Both the position numbers and the translations under genes were made by a program. The notes beneath the pieces are model-generated. The model did no database searches. It was not told where the DNA came from and saw only the letters and a program-made list of their open reading frames with translations. From assembly GCA_024741835.1 (NCBI GenBank), contig JAENRP010000271.1, positions 9,049 to 62,508 on the forward strand: a stretch of 53,460 nucleotides of DNA, read 5' to 3'. Position 1 is the first letter of the stretch. Each line of letters starts with the position of its first letter. Shown here in pieces: positions 42,840-53,460 of this stretch. Source of the DNA: Diplocarpon mali (Eukaryota > Ascomycota > Leotiomycetes > Helotiales > Drepanopezizaceae).

Positions 42840-43843
42840 GACTTATTAAAGCTAGATCTTAACTCTTTAATAAGAAGAAAGCAATTCTTAACCTTTTATA
42901 CTATTAGTATAAATGGACTTAGAGTATTATTATTAGCTTTAATAGATACTAAAGCTCTTAATTACCTATTTTTAAATCGTTCCCTTTTTATATATTTTTT
43001 AAAAGCGATTAGCTTTAAAATTCTTCCTCTTTTAGCCCCTATTCCTATCTATAGATTTTAAAATACCATTTGCGCGCAAGCTATATACTATATACGCTTT
43101 TACTTAATAATTAATAAAAGGTATATTTATAATTGCCCTTAAGTTATTCTTAACCTTAAGCAGCGTAATACTATTATTAAAGTCAAATAGATACGCCGAT
43201 TCCGACTTAAACTTAATCCGAAGGAAAACCGATTTGTATAGCCTTTATATTACCCCCTATCTCCCCGATTTGCAAAGGAAATCGTCATTCGTCTTCCCCC
43301 TTTTAAAGGACTTCGGATCCGACTTAATTATTAAGCTAATATTAATCGCAAAGAATAGGAAATGGCTATAGATAAAGCTTAATAGATTAATAGAAGATAG
43401 TCTTGCGTTAATTTAGTAGTCCTAACTAGGCGTGAGATCCCTATTGCTATTACTAAGCTAGCGCCCCTGCTTATAATTAAGTTAAATCTAGGAAAATAGT
43501 CTAATATAAATCGATTATAATCTAACCCTATTTGCAATTGCCTTAAAGCTGCAGTTCCTATTTACAAAATCAGCACTAATGCCTTTTATTATAATATAAA
43601 GCATAAGGAGATTAAGTTCTTTTAAACTAGTATTTATAAAGTAGATAGGATTCTAAAGGAAAGATATAAGTCTAAGAATCCTAATATTAAAAAGCTAATT
43701 AACGATCGACTCTTAAAATAGTACCGATCTTTAAGATAAGCCTTTTTAAAAAGGGATATAGATACCCTCTCTCCCTATTAGTACTACAATTATAAGATAT
43801 AGCTAAAAGGGCCCTTGCCTAATGCCTATTTGCCCTTCTACTA
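42840..43843 (+). pseudogene. Gyp2' pol, first part
   Basis: This matches 28909-29924 of Gyp2 (protease region up to just before RT). It is interrupted by Cop1 at the target TACTA. The frame resumes at 51446. Confidence 0.82.
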
Positions 43844-44041
43844 TATCGTGCAGAATGGGCGGAGTCTCCACTTATTCTGGAGACCCTCCACGTGACTCCT
43901 GCTAAGTCATAGACTCTCCCTTTTCTTTCTAAAGTCTCCTTACTATATATATACTAAAGAATAATATAATCAATTATCTTTATATATATTAGCAAGCCTC
44001 TTAAGCGACCTAATAAAGGCCCTCCAGCCGACCGCATTATA
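43844..44041 (+). repeat. Cop1 5' LTR
   Basis: The 198-bp LTR starts TATCGTGCAGAATGGGCGG, with a better preserved left half, and ends GACCGCATTATA. The intact-type terminus GCACCACA is seen in the right copy. Confidence 0.93.
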
Positions 44042-44053
44042 ATTATAAGCCCT
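44042..44053 (+). promoter_or_regulatory. Cop1 primer-binding site, half-tRNA type
   Basis: ATTATAAGCCCT follows the LTR. Relative to GGTTATGAGCCC it has one missing G plus RIP-type changes. TTATAAGCCC is shared with Cop2 and Cop3. Confidence 0.5.
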
Positions 44054-44067
44054 ATAAGCACTTTAAT

Positions 44068-45520
44068 ATGCTTTCTCTTTGCATGCAACCGGTTAAAGGG
44101 CCCTTTGAGCTCTTAACCGACTTTTCGAGTACTTATAACGATTGAAAGGACCTTTATTTTCAATTAATAAATCTCTATTTTCCGATCGAACCTTATTTGC
44201 AAACTTTATTTATATACCTAACCTTTTCATTAGACTCTATTTAATATATCTGACTTTTTAAGCATCTCCGAGCCTTGCTTTAATACCTTTGCCTCTTAAG
44301 TGAAGTAGTTTAGTAAATATATATTCTTCGCTAAGCTTTATAATATTACTATTTTTACTAATCTAAGACTCCTATTTAAGTCAATTATAGAGACCGAGCC
44401 TTAAGCTCTCTTTATATAAGAGCTTAAGGAATTAGAAATAGCTAACCTTTGCATAGTATATGCGAGGTTGTATAAAGAGTATGCAGCGACTCTATTCGAA
44501 TAGATTTACGCCTGCTTTCCCTTAGGAGATCTATTAAAGGCTCCTCTTCTATAGGCTTCTTATAAGGATATTAAGGATAAATATAAAATCCTAATAAAGG
44601 AGTACTATATATGTAAGGAGACTTAAAAGACCTAATGTAAATACTATAAACTACTCTTAGAATAGGTCTTTAAAACCGTTAATAGAACGCTCTTAGCTTC
44701 TGCGATAGCTTAAGTATAAATCCAAGCTAAGAAGCTCTCCTCCTTAATACCTAATAAAGATACTCCTATAAGTGGAACTACTGCTAACGACTTATATGCT
44801 AATTTAATAAATTAGCAACTCTTACTCTAAGGCCTAATATCTATTTTAAAGCGTGATATTACATCTTCTAATAAGGCTATTTAATCTTAGATAAGGCTCT
44901 AATACTGCGACATACTACGCTAAGGCAAGACTAAGAGAACTAATACTTAGTAGTAGATCTAGGAGTAATAGGAGGCGTACTGCCTAGTAGAATAATACAA
45001 TCTCCCTAAGATTAAAGGGAGACTAGAAGTTACTAACTTTTTAGACTCAATTATAATAAAGATTAATTTAAGTTAGGCGACTCGCTTAAAGGAGGAAATT
45101 ATTACTAATAAGTAGATGGGAACCTTATATAAGCATAACCTAATGCAGCTAAGCTGCGCCTTAGTAGGCATTGAATCTAATAGAGCAATCGATAATAAAG
45201 GGCTAGTAGTTTTTATTACTTAAGAGTCTTTCTTAAATGCTGAAACCCCTTTGCAGGCTCTAGCAAGTAGCTCTTGAAATCGCTCTATAAGCTTTAGAAG
45301 GGAGATCAGGCCTAAGTGCTCTTATAAAGGCTTTAAAAATCACTATTAGAAGCCCTAGGACTATCGGAAACTGTTATATGCTATAAATAGGCATAAGGAA
45401 AATATAAAGGTTCTCCCCTTGCGAGAGGAGGTCCTATAAATATAAAAGGCGTTAAATGCAAGAGACTAGTTCAAAGGTCTTTAAGCATAGCTTAAGAAGA
45501 ATAATATTGCGGTAATAGCA
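44068..45520 (+). pseudogene. Cop1 gag
   Basis: The start is ATG 44068 (M-L-S-L-C-M-Q-P-V-K-G-P-F-E-L-L), about 26 bases after the LTR. A helical Gag body follows with S-E-V-V-stop-stop-I-Y near 44295-44325 (the stops fit Gln). A knuckle-like segment near 45318-45350 reads K-C-S-Y-K-G-F-K-N-H-Y, compatible with a damaged C-x2-C-x4-H-x4-C. Stops are RIP type. The boundary with pol is not sharp. Confidence 0.7.
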
Positions 45521-48500
45521 ATTGATAAATTTAAGGGAAAGTCTTTAGCTTTTGGGGAGGATAGTTCAGGTAATAAAAGGGAGAACTCACTAGTCTTTAT
45601 AGTAATAGATCCCTTTGCCTTTAACGCTTTTAAAGAATCGTTTAATATCTACTACCTCTTTAAGTTAAAATGCCACCTACTCTTCTTAAGTACGCTCCTT
45701 AATAATTGCATAGCTACTTATATTATTAATTTAAAGGATTTACTTATCGCAAGTACCTTTAAGCCTTTTGGCGACTTATAATAATATATTAAAGTAGGTA
45801 CCTTAAGACTCTTAATTATTAAGAGAGGTAATAGATATATAGCGGACTCTCTTCTATAGTATAACGGCTCTTTTATAAGGATAATGTTATATAATATTGC
45901 TATTATAAAAGAGTTTACTATTAATATTATCTTAAAGAGGCTTCTTGCAGATAAGGGTTTTTAGTATTCTAAAGTAGACCTCACTTTGCGCTCTAAGAGT
46001 ATTAAAGATTCTATAAAGCAAGCTTAATTAAAGCATTGCTATAATCTCGTTTTCTTTAAATATAAGCCTATCAACTATTTAAATCTCTTAAATATACTTT
46101 AATATAACTTCTCTACCTTAATAGTATTTCTTATAGCTAAGATAACGCTTTATAATAGGTTCTAATCTAGCTATGCACCTACTAGGGTGCAGGATGATAA
46201 CGCGTATACTTAGCACCTTCGCGCTAGCCACTTAGGTGCAAAGGCTCTTTAAGCGCTAGTCAAGTGCGCTAAGGGAGTGAAGATTAAGGGAATACAAAGG
46301 CTGGAGTGCCTTATATATGCAATAGCGTCTGTTAGGTAAGTTATTTCTCGCACTACCTTTAAGAACCAATCTTTAAGGCCCTTCTTTAAGATCTCTTAGG
46401 ATCTCTTTAACTTTTTTAATAACTTATATAATAGCTACTTATAGGTTCTTTTAATTAAGGATAAGTATAGCAGTATGCTTTAAACGTTCCTATTAAGATC
46501 GAAGGGCAAAGACGTAGTTATAGAAGTCCTCTAGGCCTTTAAAGCATAAGTAAAACACTAATATAGGCTTTTAATTTGCAAGATCAGGTAAGATAATAAC
46601 ACTTTAGTAATCTCCTTAAGGAAAGACTCTCTTATAAAGTACTAGAGATAGGTAAAAGAGGAGAGAATCGATTTAAAGCTTACTTTTACCTATATATACC
46701 AACTTAATAAAGGCGTAGAGCGAGTAAGAAGGGAGTTAATTAAATGCTCTATTAAAATAAGGATCTACGCTAGGCTTTTAGTAAGCCTTTGGCCAAAGGT
46801 TATAAAGGCTGCTATATACCTTTATAATATCTCCCTACTTGCTAGGAAGAAGATGATCTTATTAAGTGAGGCTCTTTATAATTAGTTTAAGTAGTATTTT
46901 CGATTCTATAAGCTGCTACTTATTAAGTAGATAATAGCAAGCTTAAAGCTTAACTAAAGTCGCATTTATATATATAGCGCTTGCGCATACCCTTTAATTA
47001 AAGAGAGGGAGGCAAGGAGGGACCGCTGAACCTTTAAAATTAAACTATAAGGGCACCTAAGTTACTTAATTAAATATATTACCTCTAATGTTTATAAAAT
47101 CTAGGTTCCTATACTCTAGCAAGTAATAATAACTTATAATATCGAATTCGATAAGTCTCTCTTTTATAATCCAAAAGCTAAGCGCGTAAACCTTATATTG
47201 TACTAGGAACTTAAGATAACCCTCTAATTGATTAAAGAAGGAGAAGGAGCTTAGGACGCTAAGTTCGAAGGCATTTTCAAAGAATCGGAGCTTATCGCAA
47301 GGCCGAACGTAATCGCTATAAAAGAAGCCGCTATATAAGAAGAGCCTATATTATAGACTAACGCTACTCTATAGCCTTTAACTAATAATATAAAAGGCCT
47401 TAACTTAAATCCAAATTCTTTAAAAGACCTGCTTAGAAACTCAAAGGTAAAAGCAAGCAAACTAAAAGCTACTTCACCAGTCTTTAAAAAGGCAAATAGC
47501 AACTAGAGCTTAAGGGTAATGATTCCCTATAAAGGCCCTACTAAAGAAGGAATTATAGACGACTTTAAAAGAGTCTTTAAAGACGAGTTCTATAAGGCGA
47601 TCGGCAGATCTTTAGCTGCTATTTTATATAAGAATAGAAATAGCTTAAAGGCTTTAAAATAGAGTCTTTAATTATAAAGGCAAGCTTTAATAAACTCTAG
47701 TAAAAGGTTAAAGGTACTACTACTAAGATTTAGGAAAAGCTCTAATAGTCTTATAAAAAGCGACTTAATAAGAGGAGTAGGCCTTAATAATATAATACCT
47801 TAAGTTGTAATACTAGTTTAAAGACTATAGGCTTAAGAGATAAAGCTACCTAAACTCTTAAAGGAACCTTTAGTAATAATAAAAATAGAAGAGGAGACCT
47901 ATAGAGAAAAGCATAAGGAGGAACTCCCTCTTCTTAAGCAAAAGAGGATAAGACGCTTAAGCATTAAGTAATAGGAGACTTTAAAAGTATATACTACCGC
48001 TTTAAAGCATATGCTCTCTTAAAGTAATATTAATTTACCCTACTCCTTATATATAAGAGTTTATATCAACCTTTTAAGCGAATGAACAAATAAGGGAGGA
48101 TAGGAAGGACTATTTAATAGTTTATATAGTTATTAAAGCTGCAATTAATAGTTAGGCAAAGGATAGAGCGCAGTCTCTTAACCGCTTATAGTACTAAGGC
48201 TCTCTATTAAAGCCTTTAAAAGAATGGTAGGACTTAAAGAAGCACCCTTTTAGTAAACAATTTAAAGAAGGAGGGCGCTAGGAGATTAGGAATTTAGAAT
48301 CTCAAAGTTATTAAAGAATCGTATAAAGGGACTACTTAAAGCCCTTGCTAATACTATTAAAATGGGTTTTTACCTATAAGGTTAATAGCTTTAATAAGCT
48401 TTTAAAGTGCCGATTATAGCTAGTTATATAAAGGGATCTTTAAGATAAAGCTTCAATTTTCTTAACTTATATAGCTATACTTGCAGCGAGGTCTTTTAGG

Positions 48501-49757
48501 GTACTAATAGCGCTTACTATATACTTTAATATAGAAGTAAAGCAGTTCGACGTTATTAATATATTTATTAACGCTCTTAAAGACCTAAGGAGTACTTTAA
48601 TCATATACTTCCTACTAAATGGCTTTAAGCGCCTTAGTATAGTAGTAAAACTGGACCGCGCGCTCTATAGGTTAAGAGACTCTTTAGCACTATAGTATAG
48701 GAACTTCGCAAGAACGCTTAAGGGCCTTTAACTCAAGCTACTAGGCAAGGAGCCTTATATTTTCATAATAAAGGATCGCATAGTCTTTATAGCGTTTTAT
48801 ATTAATAATATTTAAGTATTATATAAGGCCTTTAACTTAAATCAAGCGACTCATTTGATTAAAGACTTAAAGAGGATATATAAGCTTACTATTATAAGAG
48901 ATATCTCTTAATTCCTTAAAGTAAGGATTATTTAAAATAAGAAGGTAAAAAGGATCTCTTTAGTTTATAATACTTATATTAAGAAGATCGCTTAAAAGTT
49001 TGAAGCTAATATAAGAAGAGTACTTAATACTTTACTATTAAAGAAGGAGTTTATTAAGAACTTAAGGCAAGCTTCTTTAAAAAAGGTAAAGGAATACTAA
49101 GAGAAAATAGGCTCTATTCTTTATATAGCGATTATAATACGCTTAGACGTTGCGTTTATAGCCTCTTAATTATCTTTCTTCTTAATTAATCCAAGCTTTA
49201 AGTACCTCTTAGCCGCGGACTAAACGCTTTGATACCTATATAGTACGCGCTTCTTAGGAATTACCTATAGCTTTAAGGCTAAGGAATACTAATTGATTGC
49301 ATCTTTAAATACTTCTTTTAAAAATAATTAAAAGACTTGCAAATCCTTTTAAGGATACGTCTTCTTCTTATTTAAAGGACTAATTATTTGAAAAGCGAAT
49401 CGCTAAGTAACTATTATACTCTCCTCTATTAAAGTAGAACTTTATAGTATAGTTTTTACTATAAAGGAGATAATAGCTATAAAACGCCTCTTTAAGGAGA
49501 TTCGCATAGACTCTCTCTTTAAATAGAATATATATTATAATAACTAATAGACGATTTAGCTAATTATTATAAAGAATAAGAAGATTAAGATAAGCCTTTA
49601 ATATATCGAAATTAATAATATATAGATCTATTAAGAGTATTAAAAAGGAAGCTTTTAAATAATCTACCTCCCTATTAAAGAGATACACGCAAATAGGCTT
49701 ACTAAGAACCTAGACTATTAGAAGTTTAAGAGCTTTATTTATTTATTAAACCTTTAG
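45521..49757 (+). pseudogene. Cop1 pol: protease, integrase, RT, RNase H
   Basis: The protease region has N-N-C-I-A-T-Y-I-I-N-L-K-D-L near 45705 (family L-D-x-G-A-T-x-H) and K-V-G-T-L-R-L near 45795. GAG-pre-integrase has H-L-R-A-S-H-L-G-A-K-A-L near 46218. Integrase covers about 46370-46960, with T-Y-I-Y-Q-L-N-K-G-V-E-R near 46690. A long linker (47100-47990) includes the antisense-open frame 47251-47502, which is a shadow. RT and RNase H (48370-49757) repeat the reading of Cop1', with the active site again Y-I-N-N near 48810. The stop tag is at 49755-49757. Confidence 0.85.
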
Positions 49758-50025
49758 AGCTTTTAAACAATCGTTTAATAACTTATACTTATTAATAAGT
49801 AGTTACTTATTATTAAAAGACTTATACTTATAAGTTCCTACTCTCTTATAATTATATTTATTTGTTTTCTCTTATAAAGCGTATTATAAAAGCTCTCCTT
49901 TTTTAAAAATATAGGATAGGTAACGTTCTTAAGCCGCTATTATAAAGCGCGACCCTTTCTCAAATCCTCTTAGCTAAGGCCAGGAGCCGCAAAGCCATAG
50001 CTATAAGCTCTATATAGATCTCCTC

Positions 50026-50780
50026 TTAAGAGAGGCCCAGAGGCACTCCCTCGGTTAAAGGCCTACTGGCAAATATACTAGCAATAGCAAGGGCAAAGGC
50101 AAGGGGTGCGGCAGGGGCGATAGAGGCAAGGATAGTAGGGGCGGCGGTAATAGTAGGAGCAGCAATAGTAGGGATAGGGATAGAGGAGATAAAGGGAGAT
50201 ACTATAGCGGCGGCTGCGATAGCAGCAGTAAAGGGGATAGGAGCGGCGGCAGCGATAGAGGCAAACGGGTCCGAGCCAAAGGGGCTAGGAGCGAATAGGA
50301 ATAGTATACTAGGAGCAAAGAAGGCAGTAGTACTACTACTTGCAAGAGTAGCAGGCCCTCCTAGCACTAAGGTCTAATCGCTCTTATCTTTTAAAATTAG
50401 CTTAGAACTTAATAAGACTTAATAAGATATACTATAGAAGCTCTAAAGCGTACCCTTTACTATATTAAGTAGTAGCGCTACCTCCTCCTTAAAGGTACCG
50501 CAGGCGTAGGCCGATATAATAGCCTCTTAAGAGGCAAGGAGAGGTCCGTTAGCTTATTAGCAGCTATTACTTAATATTATATAATAAATGTAATATATAC
50601 TAAAGGTGCTATTAAAGTATTAATAATCGAAATTGCTAATGCTTTTGTATACGATATAATATACGCACGTATTATTGCGCTCTATCGTAGGCTTAGGCAT
50701 ATAGCGCGTAGCAGGGGCGGGGCTCTTAAGTGGCGGCAGTAGCAGTAGGGGCGGTAGTAGCAAAGGCGACGGCAGTAGTA
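50026..50780 (-). pseudogene. antisense cysteine-motif frame of Cop1 (best preserved)
   Basis: On the strand opposite to pol, 50026-50367 is fully open (113 codons: L-G-G-P-A-T-L-A-S-S-S-T-T-A then an Ala/Pro/Ser/Ile-rich tail ending L-G-L-S). Upstream the same frame extends to about 50780 with RIP stops only: P-K-P-T-I-E-R-N-N-T-C-V-Y-Y, D-Y-x-Y-F-N-S-T-F-S, L-S-N-S-C near 50575, I-I-S-A-Y-A-C-G-T-F-K-E-E-V near 50510, and L-L-L-N-I-V-K-G near 50465. The low-complexity tail comes from trinucleotide-like repeats (GCGGCGGC). The Cys spacing matches the antisense frame of Gyp2. An alternative is a chance open frame in low-complexity DNA; the upstream conservation argues against that. Confidence 0.55.
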
Positions 50781-51247
50781 GCTTATTGCCTAGCAGGCGC
50801 TAGGACAATTGCGCTAGGGTTATAGCTCTTAAGAGAGCGCTAGCAACCTAGCGCAAAGTTAGTATAACGCAAGGTATAGGGACTCTAAGGGTCTTACTTT
50901 GCGGGGGTAGCTAGGGCTGCGATAAGTAAGAGTTCCTTTTATATTTAAAAATTATTAGTATAAAGATAATATTTTTTAAATAATAAAGGAGGGTTGTTTT
51001 TAAAAGAAGGGAAAGAGAACCTTTGCGATAGAAATACTCTATAGGAAGCCTAATAGAGTACTAGTATAGAATCGCAAAGATTCTTAAGCACATTTATTAC
51101 CTATAGCGACCCTTCTCGTTTTAAAAGGAACGACCTTTAAAGGAGCAGCACGTAAGATAAAGCCTCTTTTCCTTATAATTGCTATTCTTTCTTTTGTTTT
51201 ATCTATATAGCTAAGCGATTTTAAGAGCATTGCCTAATTAAAGGGTA
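50781..51247 (+). other. Cop1 3' untranslated region
   Basis: No gene is seen. It may hold the promoter of the antisense frame, but no such element can be proven. It ends with AATTAAAGGGTA, a degraded polypurine tract. Confidence 0.5.
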
Positions 51248-51445
51248 TATTATATAGAATAGGCAGAGTCTCTACTTATTTTAAAGACCCTTTATATAAC
51301 TCCTACTAAGTTATAGACTCTCCCTTTTCTTTCCGAAGTCTCCTTACCATATATATACTAGAGAATAATATAATCAATCATCTTTATATATATTAGCGAG
51401 CCTCCTAAGCGACCTAATAAAGGCCCTCCAGCCGACCGCACCACA
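51248..51445 (+). repeat. Cop1 3' LTR
   Basis: The 198-bp LTR starts TATTATATAGAATAGGCAG and ends GACCGCACCACA with an intact CA terminus. It is followed by TSD TACTA. Confidence 0.94.
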
Positions 51446-51891
51446 TACTATTAATCTATAAAGGAGCTTAAGGTTATAAAGGAGTACTTACTTAAGAATT
51501 TAAACAAAGGCTTTATTAAAACAAGTACTAGCCCCTTTACTTCGCTAGTGCTATTTATAAAGAAGGCCGATAATAGCCTCCGATTTTACATAGACTACTA
51601 GAAGCTAAATGCACTAACTCAGAAGGACGCTTACCTGATTCTAAGGATAGATAAGCTTTTAAGGCGAGTATTTAAAGCTAAGATTTTTATAAAGTTAGAT
51701 ATTTAAGCTGCTTTCAATCAAATATAAATAGACCTCAAATTAAAGGAATATACTACCTTTTAAATAAGGTATAGATCCTATAAATGCAAGGTTCTCCTAT
51801 TTGGCCTCTATAATAGACCTAGTACTTACTAGCAGTATATAAATGACATTCTTTTAAATTACTTAAATGATTTTTATATAATATATTTAAA
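51446..51891 (+). pseudogene. Gyp2' pol, RT part
   Basis: Collinear with 29919-30362 of Gyp2. Readable blocks are L-F-I-K-K-A-D-N-S-L-R-F-Y-I-D-Y, K-L-N-A-L-T-Q-K-D-A-Y, and D-F-Y-I-I-Y-L-N, where it is cut by Cop3'' just at the catalytic segment. Confidence 0.88.
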
Positions 51892-52086
51892 TGTTAAGAT
51901 AGGTGATATAGCTATTACTCCGATGTATTATCATATGACCCTACTGCTTAATCAGTAGGATATTGATACGTATATAGTTATAGGGAAGAAAGGGGTAACC
52001 TTCCTTCTTTAACTCTTACTAATATATCGACCATCGACCTTTAAAAGCCTCCTTTACCTATTGCGCCGACTTACTTAAGCTTAATA
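51892..52086 (+). repeat. Cop3'' 5' LTR
   Basis: The 195-bp LTR starts TGTTAAGATAGGTGATA (TG intact) and ends CTTAAGCTTAATA. Confidence 0.93.
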
Positions 52087-52485
52087 GGTTATAAGTCTTA
52101 GCTAGACCGATAATAGATTATTAACTTCCCTTAGAAAGCACTTGCGCTATAACTATTAGTAGGAAGTTAAACGAGACTTATAATAAGAGGCGAGCAATCG
52201 GCGAATAGGAGGTATAATTCCTTATTTAGCCAACCTATATTATAAAAGGTGTGATTCTTTGCTTTATAACCCCTTTAGTATTATAAGAGGTATAATTCCT
52301 TACTTTACTATATTTCGTAAGAGGTATAATTCCCTGCGTTATAGCCTAAAAACCCTTTTTAATAAGAGGACTTCCTTCTTATTTAATACTTCTATAATAC
52401 CTACTATTTAATCATTTTAACTTTTCGATAGGAGGAGTGCCTTTAACTATTTAATTTATTTGATTTTAAACGCAATTCTATTCGA
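52087..52485 (+). other. Cop3'' primer site and leader
   Basis: GGTTATAAGTC (52087-52097) is the half-tRNA primer site. The leader keeps four degraded copies of the AGAGGTATGATTCC motif between about 52208 and 52335. Confidence 0.65.
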
Positions 52486-53460
52486 AACGGCAATAGCTTT
52501 AGATTCCGACTGAAATACCAGACCTAAAGACCTCTAACTCTCTCGAAATAATTAGCAATAATAGTTCGACGATTTAGAGCTTTACTTTAAAAGTAAAAGT
52601 ATTAAAATAGTAATTTAAAAGACACTTATTAAATATATAAGAATAGCCTTTTATACTCCTTCTACTAATTCGTCTACTTTTACTTTAATAGCTAATATAA
52701 CTATTAAGGATTTGCTAAATATATTAAATAAGCTTAGCCTAAGAGCTTTAATAGATAATAATTGAGAATCCTAAAGGCAGATTTTAAATATAGAAAAGGA
52801 GAAGGAGTATAGGCTGGCCTTAGCTAAATGTAAGCTTAAAATCAATAGAGGTTTAAGTAATAAAGATTGAGATTTTATTTAAATTTATAATAATATAAAG
52901 ATAAGATAGGATACTTTAAAGGTAAAATACTCTTAAATAACTGCCTTTAATACCTAGTATCTATTATAGCAGATTACTTTATTTTAATATAGAAAAGATA
53001 AAGATAGTAAGAATATAAATATAAATATAGACTTTGCCTAGTTTATACTATATAAAGTAAAGAGGAGAGTAAGAGCTATAAATCTTAGGATACTTATAAC
53101 TTTTAAGGAAACTTAGCTTTTTAATTTCCTACTTAATAGCCTCCTTCTTAAGTTCGCTATTATAAAATAATCTCTTCTTATCTAACCCAACCTTAAGATC
53201 TATAAGAAGATCGACCTCCTTTAAACTATTAAGTAAGACTTTAAAGGACGCTTTAAATTGGCAAATGCCGCGTTATAAGGTAATAATAAGCCTAAGAAGA
53301 AGAAGGAGCGCAGGATAAGCCCTTAAGCTTATTAAGGATACTACTTCTATAATAGTACTTATAATATTACTAATTATAAAGTTAAAAGGCAATTGATCGA
53401 TATAGTTGCTAGCTTTAATATTAAGAAGTAATTAAAGCAGAAGTTAAGAAGCAAACTGCC
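52486..53460 (+). pseudogene. Cop3'' gag, partial
   Basis: Same reading as Cop3 gag (A-I-A-L-D-S-D-x-N-T-R-P-K-D-L, then F-D-D-L-E-L-Y-F-K-S-K). The position of the Cop3 start ATG reads ACG here, so the start is lost. The knuckle region near 53340 reads Y-Y-F-Y-N-S-T-Y-N. It is truncated by the window end. Confidence 0.8.

Larger units (their letters stand above)
43844..51445 (+). mobile_element. Cop1: full-length Ty1/copia element
   Basis: The element is 7602 bp with 198-bp LTRs at 43844-44041 and 51248-51445 and TSD TACTA at 43839-43843 and 51446-51450. The interrupted Gyp2' target reads exactly as the uninterrupted Gyp2 site near 29918 (CTACTATTAATC). Order: LTR, half-tRNA primer site, gag, protease, GAG-pre-integrase, integrase, RT, RNase H, antisense frame, LTR. 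Confidence 0.95.
40870..51891 (+). mobile_element. Gyp2': second chromovirus copy, split by Cop1 and Cop3''
   Basis: Its 5' LTR is at 40870-41176. The internal segments 41177-43843 and 51446-51891 are collinear with 27258-30362 of Gyp2. Cop1 sits between them with TSD TACTA. Cop3'' inserts at 51892 in the middle of the RT active-site region. The remainder is beyond the window. It is more heavily RIP-mutated than Gyp2. Confidence 0.92.
51892..53460 (+). mobile_element. Cop3'': 5' part of a Ty1/copia element
   Basis: The LTR is at 51892-52086, then a primer site, repeated leader and gag, running off the right edge. It is collinear with 24680-26240 of Cop3. The left flank TTAAA is Gyp2' RT sequence; the partner target duplication is beyond the window. 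Confidence 0.92.

Noticed and set aside
47251..47502. 83-codon minus-strand open frame in Cop1
   Set aside because: It is opposite a readable stretch of the Cop1 pol linker and is not kept elsewhere.

Overview
The window is a stack of nested, decayed LTR retrotransposons. I found no host gene, tRNA, rRNA or CRISPR array. The DNA is AT-rich and full of TpA. Recognisable gag, protease, integrase, reverse transcriptase (RT) and RNase H reading frames are broken almost entirely by TAG/TAA/TGA where Gln, Trp or Arg codons are expected, and catalytic Asp is often Asn. This is the signature of repeat-induced point mutation (RIP: CpA to TpA on both strands), so the source is most likely a filamentous ascomycete (Pezizomycotina), in an AT-rich isochore-like, subtelomeric or pericentromeric block. 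Working names: Gyp = Ty3/gypsy, Cop = Ty1/copia; primes mark further copies of one family.

Layout, left half. The base layer is a fragment of a Cop2-type LTR at 20628-20711. On its left, Cop3' is inserted (only its 3' part, 19388-20627, is in view). Cop3' was hit by Cop2 (minus strand, 5958-19387). Cop2 in turn carries Cop1' (2496-5957), which landed in Cop2's 3' LTR, and Gyp1 (minus, 8785-16604, TSD TATAG), which landed in the Cop2 integrase. Cop1' was hit by Gyp3 (minus, 1-2495). Gyp1 holds two solo LTRs, at 12534-12777 (Gyp3 type) and 14893-15316 (TSD GTGGC).

Layout, right half. Cop4 (plus) starts near 20712 and is interrupted by Cop3 (24680-38381, TSD ATAGT). Cop3 is itself interrupted by Gyp2 (26951-34508, TSD ATAAG). 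Cop4 resumes at 38387 with RT and RNase H and is interrupted again at 40870 by Gyp2'. Gyp2' was hit by Cop1 (43844-51445, TSD TACTA) and by Cop3'' (51892 to the window end).

Five signals go beyond ordinary dead transposons. (1) About 30 copies of a 23-bp imperfect palindrome sit in four different retrotransposon families, spaced by multiples of three inside coding frames; they encode a short peptide of the type T-P-R-P-G-L-R-V, resembling Rickettsia palindromic elements in behaviour. (2) Gyp2 (a chromovirus) and Cop1 (a copia element) both carry, antisense between pol and the 3' LTR, a long decayed frame with the same six-cysteine spacing. (3) Both chromoviruses show a Tf1-like self-priming arrangement, in which sequence just inside the 5' LTR is complementary to a stretch inside the LTR. 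(4) Three copia families share a primer site matching the anticodon arm of initiator tRNA-Met (half-tRNA priming). (5) Short solo LTRs look nearly free of RIP.
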